From positions 62,001 through 126,000 of the forward strand of contig CAJTFE010000011.1 of assembly GCA_910575725.1 (NCBI GenBank): a DNA stretch of 64,000 bases, read 5' to 3'. The DNA comes from Clostridia bacterium (GTDB taxonomy: Bacteria; Bacillota; Clostridia; Lachnospirales; Lachnospiraceae). Under the pieces are notes generated by a model, which had not been told where the DNA came from, did no database searches, and saw only the letters and a list, made by a program, of their open reading frames with translations. The translations under genes and the position numbers were made by a program. Shown one piece after another: positions 18,181-28,185 of the stretch; the stretch's first letter is position 1; the number at the start of each line of letters is the position of its first letter.

Positions 18181-19380
18181 TTGAATAAAGTTAAAACACA
18201 TGAGTTACGAAATAGACTTCTTTTTACGTTGATGATTCTTGCAGTTTATATGGCTGGAAGAAACCTTCTGTTGTACGGCGTAGATTCGGCTGCTTATCAG
18301 CTGGAGGAACTAAACTCCCAGAATATAGTGAATTCTATGATCAGCGGAGATAGGTATCAGTATACCTTATTTGCGCTGGGTATTATGCCTTACATTACTG
18401 CGAACCTAATCATGTGGGTTTTTACGGCACTCCAGGGGGACGAAGCCAAGGCGCGCTCTTCGCCGTACAGAACCCAACGGATAACGTTTGCAATCATGCT
18501 GCTTCTGGCAGTTTGTTTTGCGGTGTCAAGAACGGAAGGATTGATATTTAAGGAGTCAGGCCTTCCGCTCGATGTATTGAGAGCAATTGCTGCTGTGGAA
18601 ATGATAGCTGGCGCTGTGATTGTATATCATATGGCGACGTTGAATAAAAAACATGGAATAGGTGCACAGATGCCCATTATTCTGGTAAATATTCTGGACA
18701 ACTTGATTTCCACTGTTAGGAAATATACTTGGGAAGAATTTTCCGGGCCGTTGGTTCTTTGCTCGGTTATGGCCGTGGTAATCCTGATTATGGAGATTCG
18801 GATTATCCGCATTCCGGTTCAGCGGGTGTCGATCCACAACGAATTTGCAGATAAGAGCTTTATTGCTTTTAAACCTAACCCGATTGGCGTGATGCCGGTC
18901 ATGTTTGCTGCCGCCTTTTTTATGCTGCCGCAGTTGTTTATCAGACTTCTTTTGCGGATGGATGAGAATAACAGGACGCTGCAGAACATCAGCGGCAGGC
19001 TGAACCTGAACGATGGTGTGGGTGTTGCTGTTTATCTGGGGATTATCGTCATACTGAACATTCTGTTTTCGTTTATTATGCTCATGCCGGGCGAGATGGC
19101 AAAACAGCTGCAGAAAGGAGGCGACAGCATTGTAGGAATATATGCCGGAAAGAAGACAAAACGGTATCTGCGGATGAAGCTCTTGAAATTATGCATTTTC
19201 AGCAGTTGTATCCTTTGTCTGATGATGGGAATATCGCTGCGGTTGTCATTGATGGGGGTGATATCATCGGATTTGGCGTTATTCCCGGCCACAGGGTCGA
19301 TATTAGCCGGAATTGGATGTCCATTGTACCGGGAAGTGAAATCCTATCGGAAGTTTGACTCGTATACGTTTTTTATCTGA
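18181..19380 (+). CDS. secY2: Accessory Sec translocase channel SecY2
   Basis: A 399-residue integral membrane protein with about ten helices. It forms the channel that exports the glycosylated SRR protein. SecY-type landmarks include the first helix RLLFTLMILAVYMAGR, the segment ALGIMPYITANLIMW, and IPVQRV...FIAFKPNPIGVMPVMFA in the middle. TTG 18181 is chosen because GAGAGGA precedes it by 5 bases and the protein from there (NKVKTHELRNRLLF) has the normal SecY start. An upstream GTG would place the start inside the hairpin at 18134. It belongs to the secY2-asp1-asp2-asp3-secA2 operon. Confidence 0.92.
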   Translation: MNKVKTHELRNRLLFTLMILAVYMAGRNLLLYGVDSAAYQLEELNSQNIVNSMISGDRYQYTLFALGIMPYITANLIMWVFTALQGDEAKARSSPYRTQRITFAIMLLLAVCFAVSRTEGLIFKESGLPLDVLRAIAAVEMIAGAVIVYHMATLNKKHGIGAQMPIILVNILDNLISTVRKYTWEEFSGPLVLCSVMAVVILIMEIRIIRIPVQRVSIHNEFADKSFIAFKPNPIGVMPVMFAAAFFMLPQLFIRLLLRMDENNRTLQNISGRLNLNDGVGVAVYLGIIVILNILFSFIMLMPGEMAKQLQKGGDSIVGIYAGKKTKRYLRMKLLKLCIFSSCILCLMMGISLRLSLMGVISSDLALFPATGSILAGIGCPLYREVKSYRKFDSYTFFI

Positions 19381-19406
19381 CTGTTTGAAAGGATGAAAAA
19401 TAGCTC

Positions 19407-21020
19407 ATGTTGTATTTTATACCGGCCTGGTATTTAAAAAATGAATGGAAGGAAAATGAGCAGCTCTGGCATATACGTCGTACGCAGACGGAGACAGATG
19501 ATACTGTCAAACAGGTTCAGCTGTTCCAGAGAAATCATATCTGCGGGTATGAGATTCTGCTGCTGTCCCATGCGCCGAACTTCCGGCATTTTCTGCATCG
19601 GCAAAGCGTGTTCCGAGCGCCTTATTGGTCTGTGTTTGATGCGATTCAGGAGGTGCGCAGGAGGAAGCAGGCGATGTTCTCCTTCCATAATCTGAACTGG
19701 CCAAGAGACACGGAGTTTGTCTATACGCCTTTTTCTGTTATCGCCATGTTGTTGGGAGAAATGTATGCGAATATTGAGTTTGGAGAGTATGGAAATCCCA
19801 TACAGGTGGATTTATATCGAAACGGGCAGATCACCCGGAAAAATATATATGATGACAGGGGGTTTATATCCTGTACGGAAGTATATGAGAATGGGAAGAA
19901 AGCATATGAACAGTATCTGACGGAGAAGGGAGTCTGGAAACTGTGCCGTTTTACAGACGGACATGTAGCTGTGAACCCACATAGCAGCCGGTATTTAATC
20001 CGAACACTTAGGGGGGAGGAGGAGATTCCTTTTCTAAAGAATACTTACACATCTATGGAGGAGGTTATCGAAGAGGTTTTGGCATCATGGCTTCGGACAA
20101 CCCGGCAGGAAGATATTTTCTGTGCGGCGGCACATGGACAGCACCTGCCCCTGCTGGATAGGCTGCTGGAAAATCGGAGAACTATTTTTTCCGTGTTTCA
20201 AAACAGACTCTCCTTGAAAGATGAGAAGTCCGTGCAGGCACTTTCACGGGGAGATTGTATTGTGACGGATTCGGAGGATAATCTGGAACTTCTGTTAAGG
20301 ACTGGCGGCGCTGAAAAAAATACGAAAGTTAATATACCGCCCTATGATACAAGAGTAGATCCGGGTATCAGCCTGCAGCTGCCGGTGCAAAAAATTTTGT
20401 TTCCGGTGGATCATCTGGCACCGGAGGATCTGGCAGAAGCGGTAAAATATTTGGCGGCTTACTTGGAAGAGAATAAGGATGCCAGGGTGTGCCTGTTTAC
20501 CAGAAATGCGGATTTTGGGCGCGAGGATGCGATCTTAAAGCAGGTCAGCGAGAGCCTGGAGAAAAACGGCTATCCGCCAGAATGGGCCAGAAAGGTTGAT
20601 CGGAGTAAGGCTGAGTTTTGGCTGGATGCGGAAGACCAGATTCCTATTATGTTCATGGTAGAGCAGTGTGTCGATGAATTGTCGGTGAGTAAATGTGTGC
20701 GTCAGCAGCGGATTTTTGTAGATCTGGAGGAGCCGCCTGATCTATTTCTGCAGATTTCCTGTGTGGGGATGGGCATTCCGCAGATTCTGCGCAGTGTCAC
20801 CCAATATATGCGTCCCGGCAGGAATGGACGCATATGCCGGGATATTTCCCAACTGGGAGAGAACTTGAGATATTATCTGGAAAATTTGAACAATTGGAAT
20901 ACAGCGATGATTCAATCTTTTGAGCTGGGAAAGACCCATACGACGCAATATTTGATTGAGCAATGGAAAGAGGTAATTGACAGGATTGGACACAGTAAAA
21001 GTACTACAGCTGGGAAATAG
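19407..21020 (+). CDS. asp1: Accessory Sec system protein Asp1
   Basis: A 537-residue cytoplasmic protein of the Asp1 family. It has a glycosyltransferase-B-like fold and, with Asp2 and Asp3, forms a complex that guides SRR glycoproteins to SecA2. It begins MLYFIPAWYL, typical of Asp1, and contains YTPFSVIAMLLGEMYANIEF and, near the C terminus, QYMRPGRNGRICRDISQL. Its position between secY2 and asp2 is the conserved order. The last 44 bases overlap asp2. Confidence 0.88.
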   Translation: MLYFIPAWYLKNEWKENEQLWHIRRTQTETDDTVKQVQLFQRNHICGYEILLLSHAPNFRHFLHRQSVFRAPYWSVFDAIQEVRRRKQAMFSFHNLNWPRDTEFVYTPFSVIAMLLGEMYANIEFGEYGNPIQVDLYRNGQITRKNIYDDRGFISCTEVYENGKKAYEQYLTEKGVWKLCRFTDGHVAVNPHSSRYLIRTLRGEEEIPFLKNTYTSMEEVIEEVLASWLRTTRQEDIFCAAAHGQHLPLLDRLLENRRTIFSVFQNRLSLKDEKSVQALSRGDCIVTDSEDNLELLLRTGGAEKNTKVNIPPYDTRVDPGISLQLPVQKILFPVDHLAPEDLAEAVKYLAAYLEENKDARVCLFTRNADFGREDAILKQVSESLEKNGYPPEWARKVDRSKAEFWLDAEDQIPIMFMVEQCVDELSVSKCVRQQRIFVDLEEPPDLFLQISCVGMGIPQILRSVTQYMRPGRNGRICRDISQLGENLRYYLENLNNWNTAMIQSFELGKTHTTQYLIEQWKEVIDRIGHSKSTTAGK

Positions 21021-22515
21021 AGATTTTAGCACAATTATGCATGTATCAGCATGTGCAAAGTGGTGCTATGAGCCTGATTTTTCGAAACTGCCAAAAAAGG
21101 ATTTTGACGTTGTTATCCTGGACCGGGAAATTGTTAAGGAAGAATTTGATTATCTGATGCGGTTTTCCAAGGCATACTGCGTATTTCTGACAGAGAATGC
21201 AGTTCCCAGAAAGGGCAGTGTGACAGGACAGCTCTTTAAGAGGAAGATGGGTAAGAAGATTTCTTTTGAAGAATTGAGGAATCTTTTAGAGAATGACCTG
21301 CCGGATTATTTTCCGGGGTCTTATGGAGAAAAATATGCGCCCCAGTTCCTGTCCGTAGCACAGGGATTCAAGGGTTCTGTCTCCTGGAGAGGTTATGAGA
21401 ACGTTGATCTTACCGGCGATTACGGCGATGAACTGGCCCAGATCGTTTTCTGGCGGAACAATATTCCCATTCATGAAAACCAGGCGATTGAATTTTGGTT
21501 AGAATATGCCAAAGAGGATACCGTTGCCATATCGCTGGAAATATCATTATTGTATTTTACATATAACACGAAGCCGGATTCGCAGAAAGTCTGGTCATTT
21601 TCTGAAGATGATTTGAAGGATATTGTATATGTTGAAAATCATCTGGATAAGAGAGGCTTTTTATTTGTTTCTTTAAAAGCAAAAGGGCATGGACGTCTGA
21701 CAATTACAGGGCTGCATGACCGCTATTCCAGAAGAGGTAAGGGAGCTTTCCTGCCTGGGGGGAAAAGAGCAGTCACCGCGGAACGGGAGGAGATATTTTA
21801 TTATTTCGACCCCGGCAATTTAAAGCCGCCCCTGAATGTCTACTTTTCCGGTTACAAGACGAAGGAAGGGTTTGAGGGATATTATATGATGCGGAATCTT
21901 GGGCACCCATTCCTACTGATCGCGGAGTGCAGGCTGGAAGGCGGAGCATTTTATCTCGGGTCAAAAGCGTTTGAAAATACGATTGAACGTATTATCCGAA
22001 AATATATGGAAGCGCTTTCGTTTAAACACAGTCAGGTGATTCTGTCCGGCTTGTCTATGGGGACATTCGGCGCGCTGTATTATGGCTGCAGGATCCGGCC
22101 GAATACCATATTGCTGGGTAAACCTTTGATTAATATGGGAATAGTAGCTGAGAATGAACGGCTCAAATGTCCGGAGGGTTCTCATTCCTGGCTGGATGTT
22201 CTTCGCAAAGCGTGCGGGAGTTTGAAACCGGAGGCCGCCAGGCGGCTGGATGACAGATTTTGGGAGCGGTTTGACCGTACGGACTGGAGTAAGACCAGAT
22301 TTGCGGCAGCATATATGATAGAGGATGATCTTGACGGAAACGCATATGAAAATCTTAAGGATCATTTAAGTGTGGGAAACACATGGATATATGGGAAGGG
22401 ACTTCATGGCAGGCACAATGATGATACATATGGTATTGTGAGCTGGTTTCAAAACCAGTATCGGGAAATCATACGGAAGGATTTTGATGAAAAAGAAACC
22501 GGAAGAGGCGGGTGA
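20977..22515 (+). CDS. asp2: Accessory Sec system protein Asp2 (serine-hydrolase-fold acetyltransferase)
   Basis: A 512-residue protein. Asp2 homologues couple export to O-acetylation of GlcNAc on the SRR protein. The C-terminal alpha/beta-hydrolase domain has the nucleophile motif GLSMG with Ser360, plus downstream acidic (IEDDLDGNAY) and His (GKGLHGRHND) segments that can complete a catalytic triad. The N-terminal part starts VKVLQLGNRDFS. The TTG start follows GAAAGAGG and lies within the end of asp1. A second TTG nine bases later is possible. The stop overlaps the asp3 start. Confidence 0.88.
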   Translation: MTGLDTVKVLQLGNRDFSTIMHVSACAKWCYEPDFSKLPKKDFDVVILDREIVKEEFDYLMRFSKAYCVFLTENAVPRKGSVTGQLFKRKMGKKISFEELRNLLENDLPDYFPGSYGEKYAPQFLSVAQGFKGSVSWRGYENVDLTGDYGDELAQIVFWRNNIPIHENQAIEFWLEYAKEDTVAISLEISLLYFTYNTKPDSQKVWSFSEDDLKDIVYVENHLDKRGFLFVSLKAKGHGRLTITGLHDRYSRRGKGAFLPGGKRAVTAEREEIFYYFDPGNLKPPLNVYFSGYKTKEGFEGYYMMRNLGHPFLLIAECRLEGGAFYLGSKAFENTIERIIRKYMEALSFKHSQVILSGLSMGTFGALYYGCRIRPNTILLGKPLINMGIVAENERLKCPEGSHSWLDVLRKACGSLKPEAARRLDDRFWERFDRTDWSKTRFAAAYMIEDDLDGNAYENLKDHLSVGNTWIYGKGLHGRHNDDTYGIVSWFQNQYREIIRKDFDEKETGRGG

Positions 22516-22964
22516 AAGCCATGGCGGGGGAAGCATGGAAAGTTTACTGGAATGAATATGCCAAAGATACCTATCTGTACGGGTCGGAGGTGTACTTTCA
22601 TGCAAAGGACGATGTTGAATTCCGAAACGAACTGATACAGCCGGGGGCAGTTGTCAAGAGATGGTTTTCCAAGGTGAATTATCAGGAGACACGGATCGAG
22701 CCGACGCTCCCTATGATAGACGGAGAGGGAAGCTACCATATCAGTCTGGACGCAGCAGCGGAGCCGGAAGATGGACTGCTTTTGAAGATTATCTTCTATG
22801 ACCGCTATGACATGGAGGCGGGAAGCCAGATTGTCAGGGACAGAGAGGCAGACTTTCGATGCCCCATGAAGACGTTCAGCTATGAGGTGCAGCTAATCAA
22901 TGCCGGGGCGGCGCAGTTTCATTTTCATTCAATTATGATAACGGAAGTAATAGATGGCGAATAG
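22512..22964 (+). CDS. asp3: Accessory Sec system protein Asp3
   Basis: A 150-residue beta-rich protein with the family features RWFSKVNYQETRIEP and LLLKIIFYDRYD, and an FSYEVQLINAGA segment near the end. Asp3 binds the unglycosylated SRR repeats and holds the Asp1/2/3 complex together. GTG 22512 overlaps the asp2 stop. ATG 22521 is an alternative. The stop lies inside secA2, so the five export genes are translationally coupled. Confidence 0.85.
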   Translation: MKAMAGEAWKVYWNEYAKDTYLYGSEVYFHAKDDVEFRNELIQPGAVVKRWFSKVNYQETRIEPTLPMIDGEGSYHISLDAAAEPEDGLLLKIIFYDRYDMEAGSQIVRDREADFRCPMKTFSYEVQLINAGAAQFHFHSIMITEVIDGE

Positions 22965-25278
22965 AAAACTTTATCGTATCCTGAAAAAAATAAAGCAGGA
23001 GCAGCCTGCCGTGAGAGCCTTAAGCGATGAGGAGCTGAGCGGAAAGACCGGGGAGTTCCGAATGCGTATTGCACAAGGGGCGTCTGTGGACAGCCTCCTT
23101 CCGGAAGCATTTGCCGTAGTGTGTGAGGCGGATCGGAGAATCTTGAGGATGGAGCCATACGATTGCCAGATTCTGGGGGGCGTTGCGCTGCATTACGGTT
23201 ACCTGGCGGAGATGAATACCGGGGAGGGCAAAACCTTGACTGCTACGCTCCCTCTTTATCTTAATGCTTTGACCGGGAAAAGTACAATATTGGTCACAGC
23301 CAATGACTATCTGGCAGACCGCGATGCAAAAGAGATGGGTCCGGTGTATGAATTTCTGGGTATAACGGTGCGTTCCGGGGTCAGGCAGGAGGAGGAGGGG
23401 AAGCCTCATAATGCCTGGAAACGCCAGATCTATAATGCGGACGTCGTTTATACCACGCATTCGACGTTAGGATTTGATTATCTTATGAATAATCTGGTAT
23501 CCAGCGCCGAGGATCGCTTTATGAGGGAATTTTATTATGTAATCATCGATGAGGCGGATATGGTGCTTATGGATGCGGCCACAATGCCCCTTGTGATCTC
23601 CGGTGCACCCCGCGTGCAGTCCAATCTGTATGAGATTGCGGATTTTTTTGTTACTACGCTGCAGGAAGACCGGGATTACATAAAAGAAGAGAACAGCGTG
23701 TGGCTGACGGATGAAGGGGTGGCCTATGCAGAGCGGTATTTTCGCATCAATGGTTTCTATGAGGCGGAAAATTTTGAACTGAACCGGCATGTGACACTTG
23801 CTCTGAAGGCGCATTTTACTATGGAGAGAAATAAGGACTATGTAGTCACCGAAAAGGGGGAGATATCCCTTCTGGATAACAGCACGGGGCGGGTCCTTCC
23901 CGGGATGAAGCTCAGGGGAGGTATCCATCAGGCGCTGGAGACAAAGGAGAAGGTGCAGGTCACACAGGAGAACAGATCGGTTGCCTCCATAACCTATCAG
24001 AATCTCTTCCTGCTGTTTCCCCGGATGTCCGGTATGAGCGGCACAATTGCTGATGCGAAAAGAGAATTGCGCAAAATATATAAAAAGAAAGTCGCCGTTA
24101 TTCCGCCGCATAAACCATTGCAGAGAGTGGATCAGAAAGACCTTTTTTTTAAGAACGCGGAGCAGCAGTATGAGGAAGCTGTCAGGGAAGTTCTGGAGCG
24201 TCACGAAACCGGACAGCCGGTGCTGGTTATGACATCGACTATCGCCGATACGCAGCTGGTGTCTCATGCGCTGATTGAGAAACAGGTGCCCCACAGTGTG
24301 TTGAACGCTAACAATGCCTATTGGGAGGCCCAGATTATTAAGGAAGCAGGGCAAAAAGGAATCGTCACGGTATCCACCGGCATGGCGGGAAGAGGAACGG
24401 ACATCCGTCTGGGGGACGGGGTAGCTGAACTGGGCGGTCTTGCCGTCATCGGGATCGGGCGCATGGGGAATATCCGGGTGGAGCGCCAGGCTAGGGGGCG
24501 CGCCGGCCGTCAGGGAGATCCGGGGTGCAGTCAGTTCTTTGTTTCTCTTGAGGATGATGCGGTTTCCGCAGTCGGGGAGAAGGTACTGGAAAGATATGTG
24601 GATAAGGATCGCCGGATCTCGAAAGGGCATTTAAGGAGGCTGATTAATGGGACACAGAAAGTCCAGGAGGAGCGGAGCGCTGCCGGCAGACAGAGCACGG
24701 TGGATTACGACAAAGTCTTAAAGCGTCAGCGGACGATGATGTATGATGTCAGGAACAGACTGCTGGATGGGGGAAGCTTGGATCAGCAATTGATACTGCA
24801 GCTGGCCTGGGAAGGTGTAGAGAGATTCCTGAAAGAACATCCGCATCCTGCTGCCGGGGAGATTAACAGGTATATGCTGGATAATCTTTCCTATCGGCTG
24901 GATAACCGATTTTCGAATGCCAGGCATATGAAGAAGAAAATGCTGAAAAAGAAGATACGGTTTTATGTGGAGACAGTGTGGAAAAGAAAAACGGAATTGT
25001 TTTCATCGGAGGAGGAACTCAGGGAATATATCCGCCTGTGTTCTCTGCGGGCTATCGATAATGCCTGGGTGGAGCAGGTAGACTATCTTCAGCAGCTGCA
25101 GTATGTGGTCAGCGGTCTTGCCGCTGCACAGAGGAATCCTGTGTTCGAGTATCACAGAGAAGCTTATGATTCTTTTATCCGCATGGAGAATGTAATTAAA
25201 AAGGATATCGTGCGGAACGTTTTTCTGGGACAGAAGTCTTATGGCAAGGCGGGGGAAATGCAGGTTTTATTTCCATAA
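22954..25278 (+). CDS. secA2: Accessory Sec ATPase SecA2
   Basis: A 774-residue motor ATPase that drives the SRR adhesin through SecY2. The Walker A motif is TGEGKT (K93), the Walker B is DEAD at 199-202, and the helicase motif STGMAGRGTDIRLG and ERQARGRAGRQGDPG near residues 475-525 complete the nucleotide site. It is shorter than housekeeping SecA (about 840-900) and lacks the C-terminal zinc/SecB-binding tail, as expected for SecA2. Its ATG overlaps the end of asp3. Confidence 0.95.
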   Translation: MANRKLYRILKKIKQEQPAVRALSDEELSGKTGEFRMRIAQGASVDSLLPEAFAVVCEADRRILRMEPYDCQILGGVALHYGYLAEMNTGEGKTLTATLPLYLNALTGKSTILVTANDYLADRDAKEMGPVYEFLGITVRSGVRQEEEGKPHNAWKRQIYNADVVYTTHSTLGFDYLMNNLVSSAEDRFMREFYYVIIDEADMVLMDAATMPLVISGAPRVQSNLYEIADFFVTTLQEDRDYIKEENSVWLTDEGVAYAERYFRINGFYEAENFELNRHVTLALKAHFTMERNKDYVVTEKGEISLLDNSTGRVLPGMKLRGGIHQALETKEKVQVTQENRSVASITYQNLFLLFPRMSGMSGTIADAKRELRKIYKKKVAVIPPHKPLQRVDQKDLFFKNAEQQYEEAVREVLERHETGQPVLVMTSTIADTQLVSHALIEKQVPHSVLNANNAYWEAQIIKEAGQKGIVTVSTGMAGRGTDIRLGDGVAELGGLAVIGIGRMGNIRVERQARGRAGRQGDPGCSQFFVSLEDDAVSAVGEKVLERYVDKDRRISKGHLRRLINGTQKVQEERSAAGRQSTVDYDKVLKRQRTMMYDVRNRLLDGGSLDQQLILQLAWEGVERFLKEHPHPAAGEINRYMLDNLSYRLDNRFSNARHMKKKMLKKKIRFYVETVWKRKTELFSSEEELREYIRLCSLRAIDNAWVEQVDYLQQLQYVVSGLAAAQRNPVFEYHREAYDSFIRMENVIKKDIVRNVFLGQKSYGKAGEMQVLFP

Positions 25279-25339
25279 TACCGGCTGCGATGATTTGAAA
25301 TTCTGCGGAGCAAAATTTCGGAGAAAATAGGAGACAGAT

Positions 25340-26830
25340 ATGGTTTATAATTTTAATCTTGGGATTGGCTGGGCTTCCAGTGGTGTGGAATATGCCCAGA
25401 GTTATCGGGCATCCATACTCAGGAAGATTGGAGCCGATGCAAAATTTGTATTTACGGATTTGATCGTAACGGAGAATATCGAACATTTGACAAAGAATAT
25501 CGGTTTTGCGGACTCGGAGATCCTTTGGCTGTATACCTTTTTTACAGATTATAAGACAGCACCGGTCTCTTATACGTTAGATGACCTGAAAAAGACGTTT
25601 CCCACACAAAAATATACCTATAGAAGAGATGGAAAGACCGGAAGAGTGATCTTTCCGGGAAATAATAACTATTATGCCGTTTATTTCGTGGATGAAAAGT
25701 CAGAGCGGGTCCACAGAGTGGAGATTGTCTCAGGTGGGTATCTGATCCGCAAGGACTTTTTCACTTACGGCAGAGTTTTCACGGAGTATTATGCGCCGTT
25801 GGACAATAAGGCACATATGTATCTGCGCCGGTTTTTCAATGAAGACGGCACGGTGGCCTATGAAGAAATTAACGACGATGGAAAGGTGATGTACCAGTTT
25901 CCGGACAGGCTCCTGTGCTCGAAAGAGGAGTTTGTGGGATACATGGTATTGCGTCTGGGGCTGACAAAGAAGGATACCGTGCTTATCGACCGCACCACGG
26001 GTATCGGGCAGGCAATCTTGCAAAATGCCGGCAAGGCACGGGTGGGGATCGTCGTCCACGCAGATCATTTCAGTGAGGGAAACACGGACAATCATAATAT
26101 TCTGTGGAATAACTTCTATGAGTATTCTTTTACAATGCATAGACATGTGGATTTCTATGTGACTTCCACAGATGCGCAGAGTAAGCTCCTGCGGGAGCAG
26201 TTCTTAAAATACATGGGAGTGGAGCCGGATGTTTACACGATTCCGGTGGGCAGTCTGGACGAGTTAAAATATCCTACGGTGAACCGGAATCCATATTCTA
26301 TCCTGACGGCTTCCAGACTGGCGTCGGAGAAACATATCGACTGGATCATCGAGGCCGTTGTGAAGGCGCGGGAAAAGGTTCCTCAGCTTACATTGGATAT
26401 CTACGGTAAGGGCGGGGAAGAGCAAAAGCTTCGGGAATTGATAAAAAAGCTGGGAGCGGCAGACTATATTGTCCTGCGCGGACAACAGAATCTGAAGGAA
26501 GTGTATCAGGATTATGAGTTGTATCTGTCCGGTTCCATGAGCGAGGGATTCGGCCTGACCCTGATGGAAGCTATCGGAGGCGGACTTCCGATCATCGGTT
26601 TTGATGTGCGGTACGGGAATCCTACGTTCATTGACGATGGAAAGAACGGATATCTGATTCCGGTGGATGAGGATACGCCGCAGAAGGAGAAGATTGAAGC
26701 AGTGGCAGAGCGCCTGGTGCGATTGTTCACGGAGGATGATTTGGAGAGTTTCCACGAACATTCTTATGAGAAAGCAAAGAAATTTTTGACAAAGGAGGTG
26801 GAGCTTAAATGGAAAAATATAGTGGGATGA
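25340..26830 (+). CDS. gtfA: GtfA-type protein O-GlcNAc transferase, catalytic subunit
   Basis: A 496-residue GT4-family glycosyltransferase that, with GtfB, attaches GlcNAc to Ser/Thr of the SRR repeats in the cytoplasm. It has the N-terminal GWASSGVEYAQSYR loop, an extended add-on domain (FPGNNNYYAVYF...VHRVEIVSGGYLIRKD) that binds GtfB, and the C-terminal nucleotide-sugar site with MSEGFGLTLMEAIGGGLPII. It has a paralog at 34731. AGGAGA precedes the ATG, and the 3' end overlaps gtfB by 22 bases. Confidence 0.92.
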   Translation: MVYNFNLGIGWASSGVEYAQSYRASILRKIGADAKFVFTDLIVTENIEHLTKNIGFADSEILWLYTFFTDYKTAPVSYTLDDLKKTFPTQKYTYRRDGKTGRVIFPGNNNYYAVYFVDEKSERVHRVEIVSGGYLIRKDFFTYGRVFTEYYAPLDNKAHMYLRRFFNEDGTVAYEEINDDGKVMYQFPDRLLCSKEEFVGYMVLRLGLTKKDTVLIDRTTGIGQAILQNAGKARVGIVVHADHFSEGNTDNHNILWNNFYEYSFTMHRHVDFYVTSTDAQSKLLREQFLKYMGVEPDVYTIPVGSLDELKYPTVNRNPYSILTASRLASEKHIDWIIEAVVKAREKVPQLTLDIYGKGGEEQKLRELIKKLGAADYIVLRGQQNLKEVYQDYELYLSGSMSEGFGLTLMEAIGGGLPIIGFDVRYGNPTFIDDGKNGYLIPVDEDTPQKEKIEAVAERLVRLFTEDDLESFHEHSYEKAKKFLTKEVELKWKNIVG

Positions 26831-28161
26831 TAGATACGGTACTGCTGCTGGATAACTACGGGGAAGAAAGCCAGATGCTCCACCAGTCATTTCAAAGGGC
26901 GGGTTTTACGGGACCGGTGATTGTGATTGGGGATGACGGATTTCTTCCGGATGACGTGATCTCGGTATATCAGTACTTCTGCGGTGACTTTAAGGAAAGC
27001 GGAAAAGGACCTGGCAGAGCGCGGTATTTTAATCAGATTAATGTTCCGGACTACTGGGAAATCAGCGGAAACAATAGCGAGGGAAAAGTGTATGACCTGC
27101 ATCGGGAGAGGGGACGGATTTTCTATGCGGAGCCGAAGCACAAAAGGCTGGTGCGGGTGGTGGACTGGCTGGATGAGAAGGGAACGGTCCGATCCAGCGA
27201 CCATTACAACAGATATGGTTTTCTGTATGCAAGGACCTTTTTCAGCAAGGATGGAAAGCGTTTCTGCAAGGCGTATTTTGATGCGGAGGGCAGAGAGACG
27301 CTTTTGGAGAATTTTGCGACCCACGATATGATTCTGAACAGGGAGGGCAGAGTTTATATATTTAAAGGCATCGTAGATCTTATTTTGAAGGTTTTGGAAG
27401 AGATTGGAGCCGTGGGAAGCAGAATCTTCTATAATTCTTTGTCTACGCCGCTTTTCTTATCGGAGCGGATGCCGGGCGGCAGACGGGAGGATATCCTGTT
27501 CTGGCAGGAGGGAACGAGAGAAGACATCCCCGGCAATATGCGGATGATTCTGGAGGGAAACTCAAAGCGCACGAAAACTATCTATGTACAGAAAAAGGGC
27601 AGCTATGAAAAGCTGGTCGAGTTCGGCGCTTCAAAGGAAATACTGAAACCGCTGGGGTTTGCCTACGCGTACAGCCGGCAGAATACGTTCAAAAACGAGG
27701 CATTGATCTGCACAAATTCCGACAGGATCGAAAAATGTGAGGAACTGATCAGAGCGCTTCCGCAGATGCGCTTCCATATTGCAGCCATCACGGAGATGTC
27801 TTCCAAGCTGATGAGCCTGTCACAGTATGAGAATGTGCTGCTGTACCCGGGCGTCAAGGCAAAAAAGGCCGCGGCACTTTTTGACAGCTGCGATTATTAT
27901 CTGGATATCAATCATGAAGGTGAGATTTTATCGGCGGTGAAGCAGGCATTTTTACATAATCAGCTGATTCTTGGCTTTCGGCGGACGTTACATAACAGAG
28001 CATTTATTGCCCCGGAGCATGTGTTTGACGGGCATGAAGCAATGATTGATTTCTTAAATCGGGTGATGGGGCATGAGGAAGCGGTTAACAGGCAGATTGA
28101 TCTGCAGCAGAAAGCAGCTATGTCGGAAGAAACGGCTGTCTATACGGATCTTTTGAAATAG
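26809..28161 (+). CDS. gtfB: GtfB-type substrate-binding subunit of the O-GlcNAc transferase
   Basis: A 450-residue protein with a GT-B fold but no catalytic EX7E. Its family members act as chaperone and co-activator for GtfA. It contains KRLVRVVDWLDEKGTVRSSDHYNRYG, the add-on domain shared with GtfA, and the conserved FYNSLSTPLF and FHIAAITEMSSKL segments. It starts after AAAGGAGG and overlaps gtfA. A second gtfB lies at 36224. Confidence 0.9.
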   Translation: MEKYSGMIDTVLLLDNYGEESQMLHQSFQRAGFTGPVIVIGDDGFLPDDVISVYQYFCGDFKESGKGPGRARYFNQINVPDYWEISGNNSEGKVYDLHRERGRIFYAEPKHKRLVRVVDWLDEKGTVRSSDHYNRYGFLYARTFFSKDGKRFCKAYFDAEGRETLLENFATHDMILNREGRVYIFKGIVDLILKVLEEIGAVGSRIFYNSLSTPLFLSERMPGGRREDILFWQEGTREDIPGNMRMILEGNSKRTKTIYVQKKGSYEKLVEFGASKEILKPLGFAYAYSRQNTFKNEALICTNSDRIEKCEELIRALPQMRFHIAAITEMSSKLMSLSQYENVLLYPGVKAKKAAALFDSCDYYLDINHEGEILSAVKQAFLHNQLILGFRRTLHNRAFIAPEHVFDGHEAMIDFLNRVMGHEEAVNRQIDLQQKAAMSEETAVYTDLLK

Positions 28162-28185
28162 AAAACATTTAATAAGGAGGAAAAA

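Noticed and set aside
23467..24630. A 387-codon minus-strand frame opposite secA2
   Set aside because: The complementary strand encodes conserved SecA motifs throughout; this is a shadow frame.
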